Positions 33,502-42,048 of a stretch of 64,000 nucleotides of DNA are shown here, one piece after another. Origin of the DNA: Kineococcus terrestris. GTDB taxonomy: Bacteria; Actinomycetota; Actinomycetes; Actinomycetales; Kineococcaceae. The notes below the pieces were generated by a model. It ran no database searches and was not told the origin of the DNA. It saw only the letters and a program-made list of their open reading frames with translations. The stretch lies in assembly GCF_041020765.1 (NCBI RefSeq), contig NZ_JBEUEJ010000016.1, one strand, 5' to 3'. The translations under genes and the position numbers were made by a program. Positions within the stretch are counted from its first letter, which is position 1; every line of letters starts with the position of its first letter.

Positions 33502-35535
33502 TCACAGCGGTGAGCCGGGCGTCGTCGCCAGGGCGCCGGCGACGGCCCCGGCCGCGTCGCGCACCAGCACGACCACGAGCGGGCCGAACGGCGGCAGCCA
33601 CTCGCTGACGGGCACGGCGTGCGCGTCGGCCGCCACCCGCGCGCTGCCGCGCAGGAGGTTCCCGTCCAGGGTCGTCGGCACCCGCACCCCGTCGACGTGG
33701 GCGACGTGCTCCACGGCCGCCCCGGCGGTGACGGTCGCGCTGAAGCGCACGACGGCCTCGTCCCCCTCGCCCTCCAGGACCACCTCGTCCACGGTGACGG
33801 CCAGGTCGCCCTCGGCGGCGGGCCGCGGCGCGGCGAAGAGCGCCTCGTCGGGCAGGGCGGGGGTGCGCGGCGGGGGCGTCCGGCGATCGCCCAGCGCGGC
33901 GACGGCCGCGGCGATCCGCACGAGCCGGGTGTCGCTGTGCGCGGGACCGGCGATCGTGAGGCCGACGGGCATCCCGGTGTCGGCCATCGTGCCCATCGGC
34001 ACGGTGACGGTGGGGATGCCGAGGTGCCGGGGCACCAGGTTGCCGTTGGAGACCCACACGCCGTCGCGCCACGCGACGTCCGCCGAGGCCGGGTCCACGT
34101 CCGCGTCGGCGGGCGCCACGTCGGCGGCCGCGGGGAAGACGACCGCGTCGAACCCCTCGGCCGTCAGCCAGTCCTCGAGGTCGACCTGCCGCGTGCGCTC
34201 CAGGCCGCGCAGGCCCTCCGGCAGGCTGGCGACGTCCCGCCAGTGGCGGACCCCCTCCCGGGCGCGGACGACGTAGTCGGCGAGGTCGTAGGCGATGTCG
34301 TAGTGGCGCGTGCCGTAGCGGTCCGGCAGCGCGCCGGCCGGGGCGGGGAAGACGAGCGAGGGGTCGACGTCGGCGAGCCGGTGCAGGGCGGGGTCGCCGT
34401 TGCGGCGCAGGAAGTCGTCCACCGCCCACACCGCCAGGTCGCCGACCTCGTCGTGCAGGAACTCCCGGCTGACGAAGCCGCGGTCGACGTGGTCGCGGGC
34501 GCCGTGCAGCTTCTCGTAGTTCTCGACGACCGGGAAGGCCGTCTCGACCACCTCGGCGCCCGCCGCCTCCAGGTCGGCGCGCAGGTCGGCCCACAGGTCC
34601 ATCACGCTGGCGCGCGTGGCGATCGGGTGCGCATCGGCGGGGTCGGCGTTCACGTAGCGGCGGGGCACGGCCAGCCGCAGACCGGCCAGCGGCAGTTCCT
34701 CCAGGTCGGCGAACGACGGCGGGCGGACCTCGGAGGGTTTCGGCAGCTCGACCCACGGCTGCGCGCGCCAGAGGTCGCCGCCGGTGTCGGGGTCGTCGGC
34801 GACCACGGCGTCCAGCACGTGCTGCAGGTCCCGCACGGAGCGGGTGTGGGGCACGACGACGTCCATCGTCGGCACGAGCGGCCAGTTGCCGCGCAACGAG
34901 ATCAGCCCGCGCGAGGGGGTGTGGGCGACGAGGGCGTTGTTCGAGGCCGGCGCCCGCCCCGACGACCACGTCTCCTCGGCCAGCCCGAACGCCGCGAACG
35001 AGGCGGCGGTCGCGGTGCCGGAACCGTTCGAGGAGCCCGAACCGAACGCGGAGGTGAGGTACGAGGCGCTGTAGGGGGACTCCGCGCGCCCGTGCACGCC
35101 CCGCTGCATCCCCCCGGCCGCCATCGGCGGCATGGTGGTCAGGCCCAGGACGACCGCCCCGGCCGCGCGCAGCCGCTCCACCGCGAACGCGTCGGCGCCG
35201 GCGACGAGGTCGACGAAGGCGGGGGAACCCGCGGCGACGGTCAGGCCCCGCACGCAGTAGCTGTCCTTGACGGTGAACGGGACGCCGTCCAGGACACCGC
35301 GCTGCTCGCCGCGCGCGCGCCGCAGGTCCGCGGCGCGCGCCTGCTCGAAGGCGGTGGGGTCGAGCACCGGCACGGAGTTCAGGCGGGGGCCGGAGCGGTC
35401 GTAGCGGCCGATCCGCTGCAGGTAGCGCGCGACCAGCTCGACGCTCGTGACCTCGCCCGTCGCGAGCGCGGCCTGCAGCTGCTCGACGTCCGCCTCGACG
35501 ACGGTGAAGGCCCCGGTGTCCACGACGCGAAACAT
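33502..35535 (-). CDS. Amidase-signature family hydrolase
   Basis: A 677-residue amidase. The catalytic lysine lies in FTVKDSY, the cis-serine loop is GSGSSNGSGTATAA, and the nucleophile is the second serine of EETWSSGRAPASNN, the variant found in a GatA-like subgroup. Residues after about 540 form an extra beta-rich C-terminal domain (VTVDEVVLEGEGDEAVVRFS) beyond the usual 450-500 residues. It should hydrolyse a small amide in the cytosol; the substrate is unknown. ATG 35535 opens 90 bases from a divergent TetR gene, which likely controls it. Confidence 0.88.
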   Translation of the reverse strand: MFRVVDTGAFTVVEADVEQLQAALATGEVTSVELVARYLQRIGRYDRSGPRLNSVPVLDPTAFEQARAADLRRARGEQRGVLDGVPFTVKDSYCVRGLTVAAGSPAFVDLVAGADAFAVERLRAAGAVVLGLTTMPPMAAGGMQRGVHGRAESPYSASYLTSAFGSGSSNGSGTATAASFAAFGLAEETWSSGRAPASNNALVAHTPSRGLISLRGNWPLVPTMDVVVPHTRSVRDLQHVLDAVVADDPDTGGDLWRAQPWVELPKPSEVRPPSFADLEELPLAGLRLAVPRRYVNADPADAHPIATRASVMDLWADLRADLEAAGAEVVETAFPVVENYEKLHGARDHVDRGFVSREFLHDEVGDLAVWAVDDFLRRNGDPALHRLADVDPSLVFPAPAGALPDRYGTRHYDIAYDLADYVVRAREGVRHWRDVASLPEGLRGLERTRQVDLEDWLTAEGFDAVVFPAAADVAPADADVDPASADVAWRDGVWVSNGNLVPRHLGIPTVTVPMGTMADTGMPVGLTIAGPAHSDTRLVRIAAAVAALGDRRTPPPRTPALPDEALFAAPRPAAEGDLAVTVDEVVLEGEGDEAVVRFSATVTAGAAVEHVAHVDGVRVPTTLDGNLLRGSARVAADAHAVPVSEWLPPFGPLVVVLVRDAAGAVAGALATTPGSPL

Positions 35536-35555
35536 ACACCGTTTGTTTATGGGCG
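35530..35555. promoter_or_regulatory. AT-rich divergent promoter/operator region
   Basis: The gap between the amidase and TetR genes contains an unusually AT-rich stretch in which AAACA (35530-35534) and TGTTT form an interrupted inverted repeat over and just ahead of the amidase start. A TetR-binding site is plausible, but the dyad is weak. Confidence 0.35.
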
Positions 35556-35624
35556 GCCAGGGTTCCGCCGGCCCGTCCCCGGGAGGGGCGCGCCTAGACT
35601 CCCCGGCGTCCGGAGGAGGCCCCC

Positions 35625-36251
35625 ATCGCCAGACCGAAGCAGCCGCTGCTCGACCGCGCGCTCATCGCCCGCACCGCTCTCGCGCTGGTCGACCGCCACG
35701 GCCCCGACGGCGCGAGCATGCGCCGGGTCGCCGCCCACCTCGGCGTCAACCCCGCCTCGCTCTACAACCACGTCCCCGACCGCGCCGCCCTCGTCGAGGA
35801 CGTGCGCGCGCTGGTGTCCGCCCGCATCGACTCCCGGCCCCTGCGCACGATGGCGTGGGAGGACGGCCTGGTCGCCTGGGCGCGCTCCTACCGCGCGGCG
35901 TTCGCGCGTCACCACCGGGCGATCCCGCTGCTGATGACCACCCGGGCCTCGGCGCCGGTGCTGCTGGCCCAGTACGAGGACTTCGCCGTGGCCGCGGAGG
36001 CCGCCGGGTGGGACAGCCGCGACGTGCTGCCCCTGCTGACCGCCTTCGAGTCGTTCGTCCTCGGCAGCGTCCTCGACATGTCCGGGCCGGCCGTCGTGTT
36101 CGACCCCACCGGCCAGGAGGAGGAGTTCCCGCGGTTCGCGGCGGCGTACGCCACCCTCGCCGACGAGGACCGGGCCGACCCGGTCGCCACGCGCGCGTTC
36201 GAGACGGGCCTGCGGATGCTCGTCGCCTCCGCGCGGCCCGCGCCGCGCTGA
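35625..36251 (+). CDS. TetR-family regulator with apparent ATC start
   Basis: A 208-residue TetR protein if read from ATC at 35625. GGAGGAGG (35612-35619) lies five bases ahead of that ATC, and the product begins (M)ARPKQPLLDR, exactly where this family normally starts. The frame has a stop at 35595 and no ATG, GTG or TTG before ATC; the first ATG (35718) would delete the first helix of the HTH (ALALVDRHGPDGASMRRVAA, LGVNPASLYNHV). Either ATC is the start or a base is wrong. The ligand domain is TetR_C_1-like (RHHRAIPLLMTTRASAP). It probably represses the divergent amidase. TAGACT at 35595-35600 could be its -10. Confidence 0.8.
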   Translation: MARPKQPLLDRALIARTALALVDRHGPDGASMRRVAAHLGVNPASLYNHVPDRAALVEDVRALVSARIDSRPLRTMAWEDGLVAWARSYRAAFARHHRAIPLLMTTRASAPVLLAQYEDFAVAAEAAGWDSRDVLPLLTAFESFVLGSVLDMSGPAVVFDPTGQEEEFPRFAAAYATLADEDRADPVATRAFETGLRMLVASARPAPR

Positions 36252-36269
36252 CCGCGGTCACCGCGGTCA
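36249..36269. terminator. Dyad spanning two convergent stop codons
   Basis: TGACCGCGGT and ACCGCGGTCA form ten-base arms around one base. The first TGA is the stop of the TetR gene and the last TCA is the minus-strand stop of the luciferase-like gene. It may act as a short bidirectional terminator, though the stem is modest. Confidence 0.4.
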
Positions 36270-37136
36270 CCCCCGCGCGGCCACGTCCTCCAGGACGGCC
36301 AGCCGCTCGCGGCTGCGCGCCCCGGTGGGCCACAGGACCGCGACGGTGCCGAACCCGAGAGCGGCGTACCTGCCGGCGGCGTCCCGGAACGCCTCGACCG
36401 AGTCGAGGGGACGTTCGTCGCCGTACCCGAGGACGACCAGGCGCGACAGGCTCCCGGCCTCGCGGCCGCTGCGGGCGCACGCCTCGTCCAGGGCCGCCGA
36501 CTGGCGGCGCACCTCCTCCCACGCGGTGCGGCCCGCGCGTGCGACGTCCTGGGTGATCCACAGGTCGGCGCGCGCGGCCGCCAGGGCGAGACCGCGCGGT
36601 CCGGTCGCGGCGACGGCCAGGGGGACGCGCCGCGACGGCCCGCCGCCGAGGGCGACGTCCCGCGCGCCGAACCACCGGCCCGAGGACGTGACCCGGTCGC
36701 GGGAGAGGAGGTCGTCGCCCAGCTCGACCCACTCGCGGAACCTCTCGGCGCGCTCGGCCGGTGTCCACGGGCCCCCGCCGAGGGCGTCGGAGTCCACGCC
36801 CGGGCCGCCGGCGCCGACCCCGAGGACGAAGCGCCCCCCGCTGACCGCGTCCAGGGCGAGGGCCGCCTTCGCCGCGGTGACGGGGTGGCGGAAGTTCGGC
36901 GACGTGACCATCGTCCCCAGCCCGATCCTCGACGTGGTGGCGGCGGCCGCGGCCAGGACCGTCCACGCGTCGTGCCAGACGGGCCGGCCGCCGAGGTCGA
37001 GGTGGTCCCACAGCCACCCGCGGCGCAACCCCCACCGCTCGGCCAGCAGCCACCGCTCGCGCAGTTCCGGCCACGGCCCGTCCGGCCAGAGCACGACGTC
37101 CACCGCCGTCCCCCGCGGCGCAGCGTCCTCGGTCAC
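36267..37136 (-). CDS. Luciferase-like (LLM) flavin-dependent oxidoreductase
   Basis: A 289-residue member of the bacterial luciferase-like superfamily, which uses FMN or F420. Typical segments are RIGLGTMVTSPNFRHPVTAAKAALALD and SGGRFVLGVGAGG, where the family binds cofactor, and a late glycine-rich strand (VPLAVAATGPRGLALAA). GTG at 37136 has GAGGGGG seven bases upstream; a longer frame adds 29 Pro/Gly-rich residues. In actinobacteria many such proteins are F420-dependent reductases, but the cofactor cannot be fixed from sequence. Confidence 0.85.
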   Translation of the reverse strand: MTEDAAPRGTAVDVVLWPDGPWPELRERWLLAERWGLRRGWLWDHLDLGGRPVWHDAWTVLAAAAATTSRIGLGTMVTSPNFRHPVTAAKAALALDAVSGGRFVLGVGAGGPGVDSDALGGGPWTPAERAERFREWVELGDDLLSRDRVTSSGRWFGARDVALGGGPSRRVPLAVAATGPRGLALAAARADLWITQDVARAGRTAWEEVRRQSAALDEACARSGREAGSLSRLVVLGYGDERPLDSVEAFRDAAGRYAALGFGTVAVLWPTGARSRERLAVLEDVAARG

Positions 37137-37250
37137 TCCGCACCCCCTCGCTCCCGGCGGGGACCGTACGGCGCCCGGACCGGTCGCCACCGGGAGTTCC
37201 GGCTGCCGGGGATCGGTCGGCAATCCCGCACCGGTCGAGCCGCGCGGCGC

Positions 37251-37256
37251 TACGGT
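37251..37256 (+). promoter_or_regulatory. Probable -10 element of PhzF-family gene
   Basis: TACGGT lies 38 bases before the PhzF-family start in the gap divergent from the luciferase-like gene; it matches TANNNT. Confidence 0.35.
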
Positions 37257-37294
37257 CGGGCGGCCCCGGACGTCCCCGGCACGAGGAGCGAGCG

Positions 37295-38191
37295 ATGCAG
37301 GAGTTCACGACCAGCGGTGCGCCCGCCGCCCGCCCGGCCGGTCCGGAGGTGCTGCGCTACACCGCGTTCAGCACCGACCCCGCCGGCGGGAACCCCGCCG
37401 GTGTCGTGCTCGACGCCACCGGCCTGGACGAGCGGGAGATGCTGGCGATCGCCGCCGACGTCGGGTACTCCGAGACCGCCTTCCTCGTGCCGGGGGAGGG
37501 CGGGCTGGACGTGCGCTACTTCAGCCCGCTGGCCGAGGTGACCTTCTGCGGGCACGCCACCATCGCCTCGGCCGTCGCCCGCGCCGAGCGCCACGGCGGC
37601 GGGAACCTCACCTACCGCACGGCCGCCGGGCCGGTGGAGGTCCGCACCGAGCGGGCGCCCGACGGCTCGTGGCGGGCGACGCTGACCAGCGTCGCGCCCC
37701 GCACGGTCGCGCTGGCCGTCGAGGACCTGCGGACCCTCCTCGACGTCCTGGGCTGGTCGCCGGACGACCTCGACCCGGACCTGCCGCCGCGCACCGCCTA
37801 CGCCGGGGCGTGGCACCCGGTGCTGGCCGCCCGCACGCGCGAGCGCTTGGCCGCGCTGGACTACGACCTGGCGGCGCTGGGTGGGCTCATGGCCGAGCGG
37901 GGCTGGACGACCGTCGACCTCGTCCACCGCCAGGACGCGCGCACCTTCCACGCGCGCAACCCGTTCCCGCCCGGCGGCGTCGTCGAGGACCCCGCCACCG
38001 GGGCGGCCGCCGCGGCGCTCGGCGGGTACCTGCGCGAGGGCGGGCACGTCGCCCTCCCCGCGAGGATCACCGTCCTGCAGGGGCACGACATGGGCCGCCC
38101 CAGCGTGCTGGAGGTGACGATCCCCGCCGACCTCGCCGCGGGGATCGCCGTCACCGGGACGGCGGTGGCGCTGACCGCGACCGGCGGTTGA
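37295..38191 (+). CDS. PhzF-family isomerase/epimerase-like protein
   Basis: A 298-residue PhzF-fold protein. Signatures include FSTDPAGGNPAGVVLD at the N-terminus, the conserved glutamate in GYSETAFLVP, the FCGHATIASA motif and the C-terminal-half repeat VEDPATGAAAAALGGYL. The fold resembles diaminopimelate epimerase; known members isomerise small acids (PhzF in phenazine synthesis), but most, including those outside phenazine clusters, are uncharacterised. No phenazine genes are nearby. ATG 37295 follows GAGGAGCGAGC. Confidence 0.9.
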   Translation: MQEFTTSGAPAARPAGPEVLRYTAFSTDPAGGNPAGVVLDATGLDEREMLAIAADVGYSETAFLVPGEGGLDVRYFSPLAEVTFCGHATIASAVARAERHGGGNLTYRTAAGPVEVRTERAPDGSWRATLTSVAPRTVALAVEDLRTLLDVLGWSPDDLDPDLPPRTAYAGAWHPVLAARTRERLAALDYDLAALGGLMAERGWTTVDLVHRQDARTFHARNPFPPGGVVEDPATGAAAAALGGYLREGGHVALPARITVLQGHDMGRPSVLEVTIPADLAAGIAVTGTAVALTATGG

Positions 38192-38351
38192 CGGCTCGGC
38201 CTGTACGAGGCGTCGGCCTGAGCGGTCGTCGCTCGCCATCGCCGCACGGCCGGTGGTGAGCAGGGCGAGTCCGGTGATCCGGCTCCGGGAAGACCTCGCT
38301 CTGCCAGGATGCCGACCGTTCGAGGACGCTGATCGGGGGAGCTGGACGACG

Positions 38352-38921
38352 ATGACTCAGGCCGGTGAACTCGCTGCTGTCGCGCCGTGGTGGGCGACGC
38401 TCCTCCTCGGCGGTGGTGCCGTTGCGATCATGACTTCGGTGGGCAGCCAGCTGGCGGTGCTGGTCCGGTCACGGCGGCAGCGCGCGGAGGACGTCCGCTC
38501 AGCAGCCCGACTCGTCATCGCGGACCTCTACGCGTTCCAGAACCAGATCACGGCTGACGTCCTAGGCAGGGGCCCCTTCAGCGGTGGGCAGGGCGAGGTG
38601 ATGCCTCGGCTGTCCAGCGCCGCTGACGAGCGGCGTCTGTCCGACAACCTCCACGGGGAACCCTGGTTGAAGGTGATGGGGTCCCTCACCCGCATGCACG
38701 GCTACCAGCGGTTGTCGCCTCGAGATCGAGTCGCGTACCACCGCAAGGACCCCGCCAACGTGCTCGAGATGTACCAGTACGTCGAGGAGGTCCGGCGCAC
38801 GCTGACCAGCACCGCGCGGCACAGGCACCGTGCGCACGCCCACATGGACGGCGTGGTCGTCGCACTGAACGCTCTCGCGGCGGAGCGCGCGTCCGGTGGG
38901 GAAGAACCACGTGTGGGTTGA
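38352..38921 (+). CDS. Hypothetical membrane-anchored protein
   Basis: Not recognised. From ATG 38352 the product is 189 residues: one hydrophobic segment at about residues 11-36 (WWATLLLGGGAVAIMTSVGS), then a basic, helical cytosolic part (RSRRQRAEDVRSAARLVIAD...; EMYQYVEEVRRTLTSTARHR). A GGGGGAG lies about ten bases upstream. The gene uses noticeably more A/T-ending codons than its neighbours and starts a 2-kb patch of lower GC. Similar small single-helix proteins are common orphans in actinobacterial accessory DNA. Confidence 0.6.
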   Translation: MTQAGELAAVAPWWATLLLGGGAVAIMTSVGSQLAVLVRSRRQRAEDVRSAARLVIADLYAFQNQITADVLGRGPFSGGQGEVMPRLSSAADERRLSDNLHGEPWLKVMGSLTRMHGYQRLSPRDRVAYHRKDPANVLEMYQYVEEVRRTLTSTARHRHRAHAHMDGVVVALNALAAERASGGEEPRVG

Positions 38922-39089
38922 CTGAGCTGTCTTCTCCGGGTCCTGTGCTGCCGCGGTGACCAGGCGGACCCAGCTCGTGCGGTCTGAGATCGGGCGCCGC
39001 CCGGTCGTCCTCGGCCCAGCCGACCGACTGCGCACAGCTCGGCTCTGCGAGAAGTCCGACGGTGAGCGAGCTCTCCCGGTGTGGGGTCG

Positions 39090-39767
39090 TCAGCGTGAGG
39101 CGGACCTGCGCTCAAGCCAGATCACAACCTGAGCCTTGAACGGTTGCAGACGGCGGTAGGCCCGCTGAGACAGCTCGATCTCCCACGACCGCTCGCTGGC
39201 GCGCTTCATCTCAGCGTGGATGTGGATGAGGTTGCGGGCCGAGTAGAACTCGACGAGGTCGTCCGCCAGCGGCTGATCGATGATTCCCAGTTGGACGGCC
39301 GCGGCGACCTTCTGGTCGAAGCGGACCTTTGAGATGTCCAAGCTCCTTCGCCTCCGGACGGCCCCCACCACGAGATGGGCGTCGTCGTTCGGCAGCGCCC
39401 GGATCTTGTCCATGAGGCGCTGCGGAAGGGGTCGCTCGACCAGCGTCTCGTACGCGGTGAGCGCCTCTACGACCGGCGAGCCTGCCGCCTCCGTGAACAG
39501 GAGGTGGTGAACGCAGGCCTCGTAGATGGAGGCGTACTGCTGCACCTGGAGCTGCACTTGAGCGCGCGCCGCCCACGCATCGTGCAGCCGCAGGCCTTCC
39601 CACAGCTTGTAGAGGTAGCGGGCTGCGAAGAATTCCTCACCCAGACGTGCTCTCAGGTCAGTGTCGCTGATGAAGTCGAAGTGCTCGACGTGCCACTGCA
39701 GGTCTCCTTCCAGGTCCTTGCGCGCATACTCGTCCACGTGCTGACTCGTGTCTGGGGGCAGCGGCAC
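39090..39767 (-). CDS. HEPN-like hypothetical protein
   Basis: A 225-residue soluble helical protein of unassigned family. The segment SARNLIHIHAE contains R178-N179 with histidines at 182 and 184, matching the R-(N)-x4-6-H motif of HEPN RNases; the preceding VQQYASIYEACVHHLLF helix and the spacing of about 100 residues between them fit a HEPN four-helix bundle. HEPN proteins are often toxins or defence effectors that cleave RNA, but some act as plain structural partners. No nucleotidyltransferase antitoxin (MNT) gene is adjacent. GTG 39767 is preceded by TAGGTT with a six-base gap, so it is probably expressed from a leaderless mRNA. Confidence 0.55.
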   Translation of the reverse strand: MPLPPDTSQHVDEYARKDLEGDLQWHVEHFDFISDTDLRARLGEEFFAARYLYKLWEGLRLHDAWAARAQVQLQVQQYASIYEACVHHLLFTEAAGSPVVEALTAYETLVERPLPQRLMDKIRALPNDDAHLVVGAVRRRRSLDISKVRFDQKVAAAVQLGIIDQPLADDLVEFYSARNLIHIHAEMKRASERSWEIELSQRAYRRLQPFKAQVVIWLERRSASR

Positions 39768-39773
39768 GCACCC

Positions 39774-39779
39774 AACCTA
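39774..39779 (-). promoter_or_regulatory. -10 hexamer of HEPN-like gene
   Basis: TAGGTT on the minus strand is exactly six bases before the GTG at 39767, the same spacing as for other leaderless genes of this window. Confidence 0.45.
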
Positions 39780-40179
39780 CGCGCGGACTCTGCGCCAGTC
39801 GTGGCGCGCCGCCCCGGTGGGTCCCGTCTTGGGCCGAGGTGCCCGACCTTGCGCTTCCTCCCTCCGGGCGTGCCCTCGCCGCTGCGGTCCTGCCAACGAG
39901 CTTGGCGCGGAGAGCGGGTGCTGCAGCTGTTCAGGTGCGGGCCATCGGGCTTGTCCGCGACGGCAATCAGTCACGCCCACCCAGCGGAGGCGTTGCCTCC
40001 GACTGCGACAGCGCCACGTCGGCAGACATCCTCTGCGAGGGAGAAGACGCAAGCCGTCCGTGCGCTGGCTCGCGGCTGAGTCTCCTGGAGCTCACGTCGT
40101 CGTCGTGTCAGGCGCGTGACTGGACGGCGACCACAGGACGGAAGTCGAGCCCAGCGACGCGGCTGGGCCGGAAGGGGCG
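39780..40179. other. 400-base gap without a supported gene
   Basis: Lower GC than the surroundings. Short open frames exist on both strands but none has codon bias, a start signal or a recognisable protein. No RNA gene or clear repeat is seen. It may be remnant DNA of an insertion. Confidence 0.6.
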
Positions 40180-41031
40180 TCAGCGCACGCGCTCCGCGGT
40201 GAACTGCATCCGCGGGTTCGCGAAGGCGTCCTGCGCCTGGACGATCTGCAGCTCCCGCTCGCCGGAGCGGTAGGTGTGCTCGATGAGGTCGAAGACGCTG
40301 GAGGTGGTGCGCTCCAGCGCGGCCTTGGCGTCGCCGGTGGAGCGGTAGAGCGCCGCGAACAGCGCTGCGGTGACGTCCCCGGACCCATTGGCCTTGAACG
40401 GCAGCCGCGGGGTGCGCACGATCCACCCGCCGGCGTCGTCGACGGCGAGCATCTCCAGGACGTCGTCGCCCGTCTCGGGCCGCTCCACGCTCGTGACGAG
40501 CACCGTCGAGGGGCCCATCGCGCGGGCCGCGTCCACGGAGGCCAGCGTGGACTCCAGCGTCGTCGGCTCCGTGCCGGTGAGGAAACCGAGCTCGAACTGG
40601 TTCGGGGTGATGATGTCGGCGACCGGTACGACGCGGTCGCGCAGCAGGTGCGGGATCTCCGGGGCGACGAAGCACCCGGACTTCGCGTTGCCCATCACGG
40701 GATCGCACGCGTACACGGCCGAGGGGTTCGCGGCCTTGACCCGCCGGACCGCGTCGACGATGACGTCGCCGATGCCGGTGCCGCCCTGGTAGCCGGACAG
40801 GACGACGTCGATCGTCGGGAACACGCCCCGCTCCTCGACGCCGGTGATGACGTCCCGCACGTCCTCGGCGGCCATGACGGGACCCCGCCAGGCGCCGTAG
40901 CCGGTGTGGTTGGAGAAGTTCACGGTGTGGACGGGGACCACTTCCACGCCGATGCGCTGCAGGGGGAACACGGCGGCGGAGTTCCCGACGTGGCCGTGGG
41001 CCACCGCCGACTGGACGGACAGGACGATCAC
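40180..41031 (-). CDS. pdxY: Pyridoxal kinase
   Basis: A 283-residue ribokinase-fold kinase, the usual length for PdxY. It phosphorylates pyridoxal with ATP in the vitamin B6 salvage pathway. SVQSAVAHGHVGNSAAVFPLQ and VHTVNFSNHTGYG are PdxY-type substrate-binding segments, YACDPVMGN and TPNQFELGFLTG are conserved, and KANGSGDVTAAL holds the GxGD catalytic aspartate. GTG 41031 follows AAGGG by eight bases. It stands alone, with the lower-GC patch downstream of it. Confidence 0.93.
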   Translation of the reverse strand: MIVLSVQSAVAHGHVGNSAAVFPLQRIGVEVVPVHTVNFSNHTGYGAWRGPVMAAEDVRDVITGVEERGVFPTIDVVLSGYQGGTGIGDVIVDAVRRVKAANPSAVYACDPVMGNAKSGCFVAPEIPHLLRDRVVPVADIITPNQFELGFLTGTEPTTLESTLASVDAARAMGPSTVLVTSVERPETGDDVLEMLAVDDAGGWIVRTPRLPFKANGSGDVTAALFAALYRSTGDAKAALERTTSSVFDLIEHTYRSGERELQIVQAQDAFANPRMQFTAERVR

Positions 41032-41154
41032 GGGTTCAGCCCTTCGACGGTGCGGGACGTGGAGCACGAGCTCGCGACCGGACGCACGCTGCCGCCGCGG
41101 GCTCGGGGGAGCCTACCCACCGGCCCGCGGCGGCGCGTGCCGCGCGGGGCCACG

Positions 41155-41628
41155 TCAGCGGCGTCGCCGCAGGCCCCACCGCGTCGCGGCGACGACGGCG
41201 ATCACGACCAGCGCGCCGGCCCCGGCGAGCGCCGCACCGCGCGCACCGGCCGCCCGCACGGCACCGGCCCGGTGCAGGCGCACCCGCGGGCTCCCGAGCA
41301 CCACCCGGCCGAACCGGGAGTCCACGCCCGCGCCGACGTCCAGCACCGGCCCCTCGGGGGTGAGCACGCGGGCCGACAGCCCCGCGGCGGCCAGCTCCTC
41401 GGACACGCGGGCCAGCGCCGCCGCCCGGGTGCGACCGCCCCGCAGCCCCGCCGCGGCGGCCGCCTCCTGGACCCGCTCGGCGAGGGCGCCGGCGTCCGCG
41501 GTGCGCACCAGCAGCTGCGTCCCGTCGGCCTCGACGCGCACGTCGAGGCCGTCGAGCTGCAGCGACAGGTCGGCGCTGAGCCGCAGACCCGCCGGGAGCG
41601 ACCCGGCGGGCGGTGGGGCAGCGCTCAC
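41155..41628 (-). CDS. Hypothetical protein with C-terminal membrane anchor
   Basis: Not recognised. The 157-residue product has a soluble N-terminal part that looks like an alpha/beta unit (LSLQLDGLDVRVEADGTQLL; GALAERVQEAAAAAGLRGGR), and a C-terminal helix (GAALAGAGALVVIAVVAATR) followed by four arginines, i.e. a tail anchor. Its GTG overlaps the stop of the preceding gene (GTGA), so the two are translationally coupled and probably work together. Confidence 0.6.
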   Translation of the reverse strand: MSAAPPPAGSLPAGLRLSADLSLQLDGLDVRVEADGTQLLVRTADAGALAERVQEAAAAAGLRGGRTRAAALARVSEELAAAGLSARVLTPEGPVLDVGAGVDSRFGRVVLGSPRVRLHRAGAVRAAGARGAALAGAGALVVIAVVAATRWGLRRRR

Positions 41629-41903
41629 CCGCGGCTCGCGTCCTCGGCGGTCGTGATGCGCAGGACCCCGTTCAGCTTCCACGTCGCGCGCGGCGCGTCC
41701 GGGCCCGTCTCGCGGGGGACCTCCACCTGCATGTCGACGAACTCGTAGTTGATGGCCGCGCCGCGGCCCGTGAGGTAGCTCCACATCTCGCGGAACAGGT
41801 CGGAGAAGCTGGTGGTCTCCTGGCCGGTGACGTCGGAGGTCCCCGAGGCCGTGCGCACGGAGGCGCTGCTGGCGGCGCTGCTGGTGTCGGCGGAGGTGGT
41901 CAC
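41625..41903 (-). CDS. Small hypothetical protein, first gene of a coupled pair
   Basis: Not recognised. The 92-residue protein has a Ser/Thr-rich N-terminus and a compact C-terminal part (SFSDLFREMWSYLTGRGAAI; YEFVDMQVEVPR; WKLNGVLRITTAED). GTG 41903 has AAGGG seven bases upstream. It overlaps the start of the tail-anchored protein gene by four bases. The IRI-like amphipathic ending (NGVLRITTAED) suggests an oligomerising beta structure, but no family can be named. Confidence 0.6.
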   Translation of the reverse strand: MTTSADTSSAASSASVRTASGTSDVTGQETTSFSDLFREMWSYLTGRGAAINYEFVDMQVEVPRETGPDAPRATWKLNGVLRITTAEDASRG

Positions 41904-42048
41904 GTCGTGCCCTTCGTCGCGGTCGGTCGCCCGGCGTCCCGCGGGCGCTGAGCCGAGTGTGGCCGGGCGCCGGGGACCCCGCCACCCGCGGACCGGCCGC
42001 CACCGGGAGGGGTGGCGGGCGGCGGGCGTCCGGGCCGGACCGGTCGCG

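Noticed and set aside
29389..33513. A 1374-codon plus-strand open frame
   Set aside because: Arg/Gly/Ala-rich shadow of the LuxR and CWB2 genes in another frame; no domain is readable in it.
30347..35539. A 1730-codon minus-strand open frame
   Set aside because: Antisense shadow across the CWB2 gene; the true minus-strand gene here is the amidase at 33502-35535, in a different frame.
39839..40273. A 144-codon open frame in the lower-GC gap
   Set aside because: Composition is Ser/Arg/Cys-rich with no start signal and it runs into the pdxY gene antisense.
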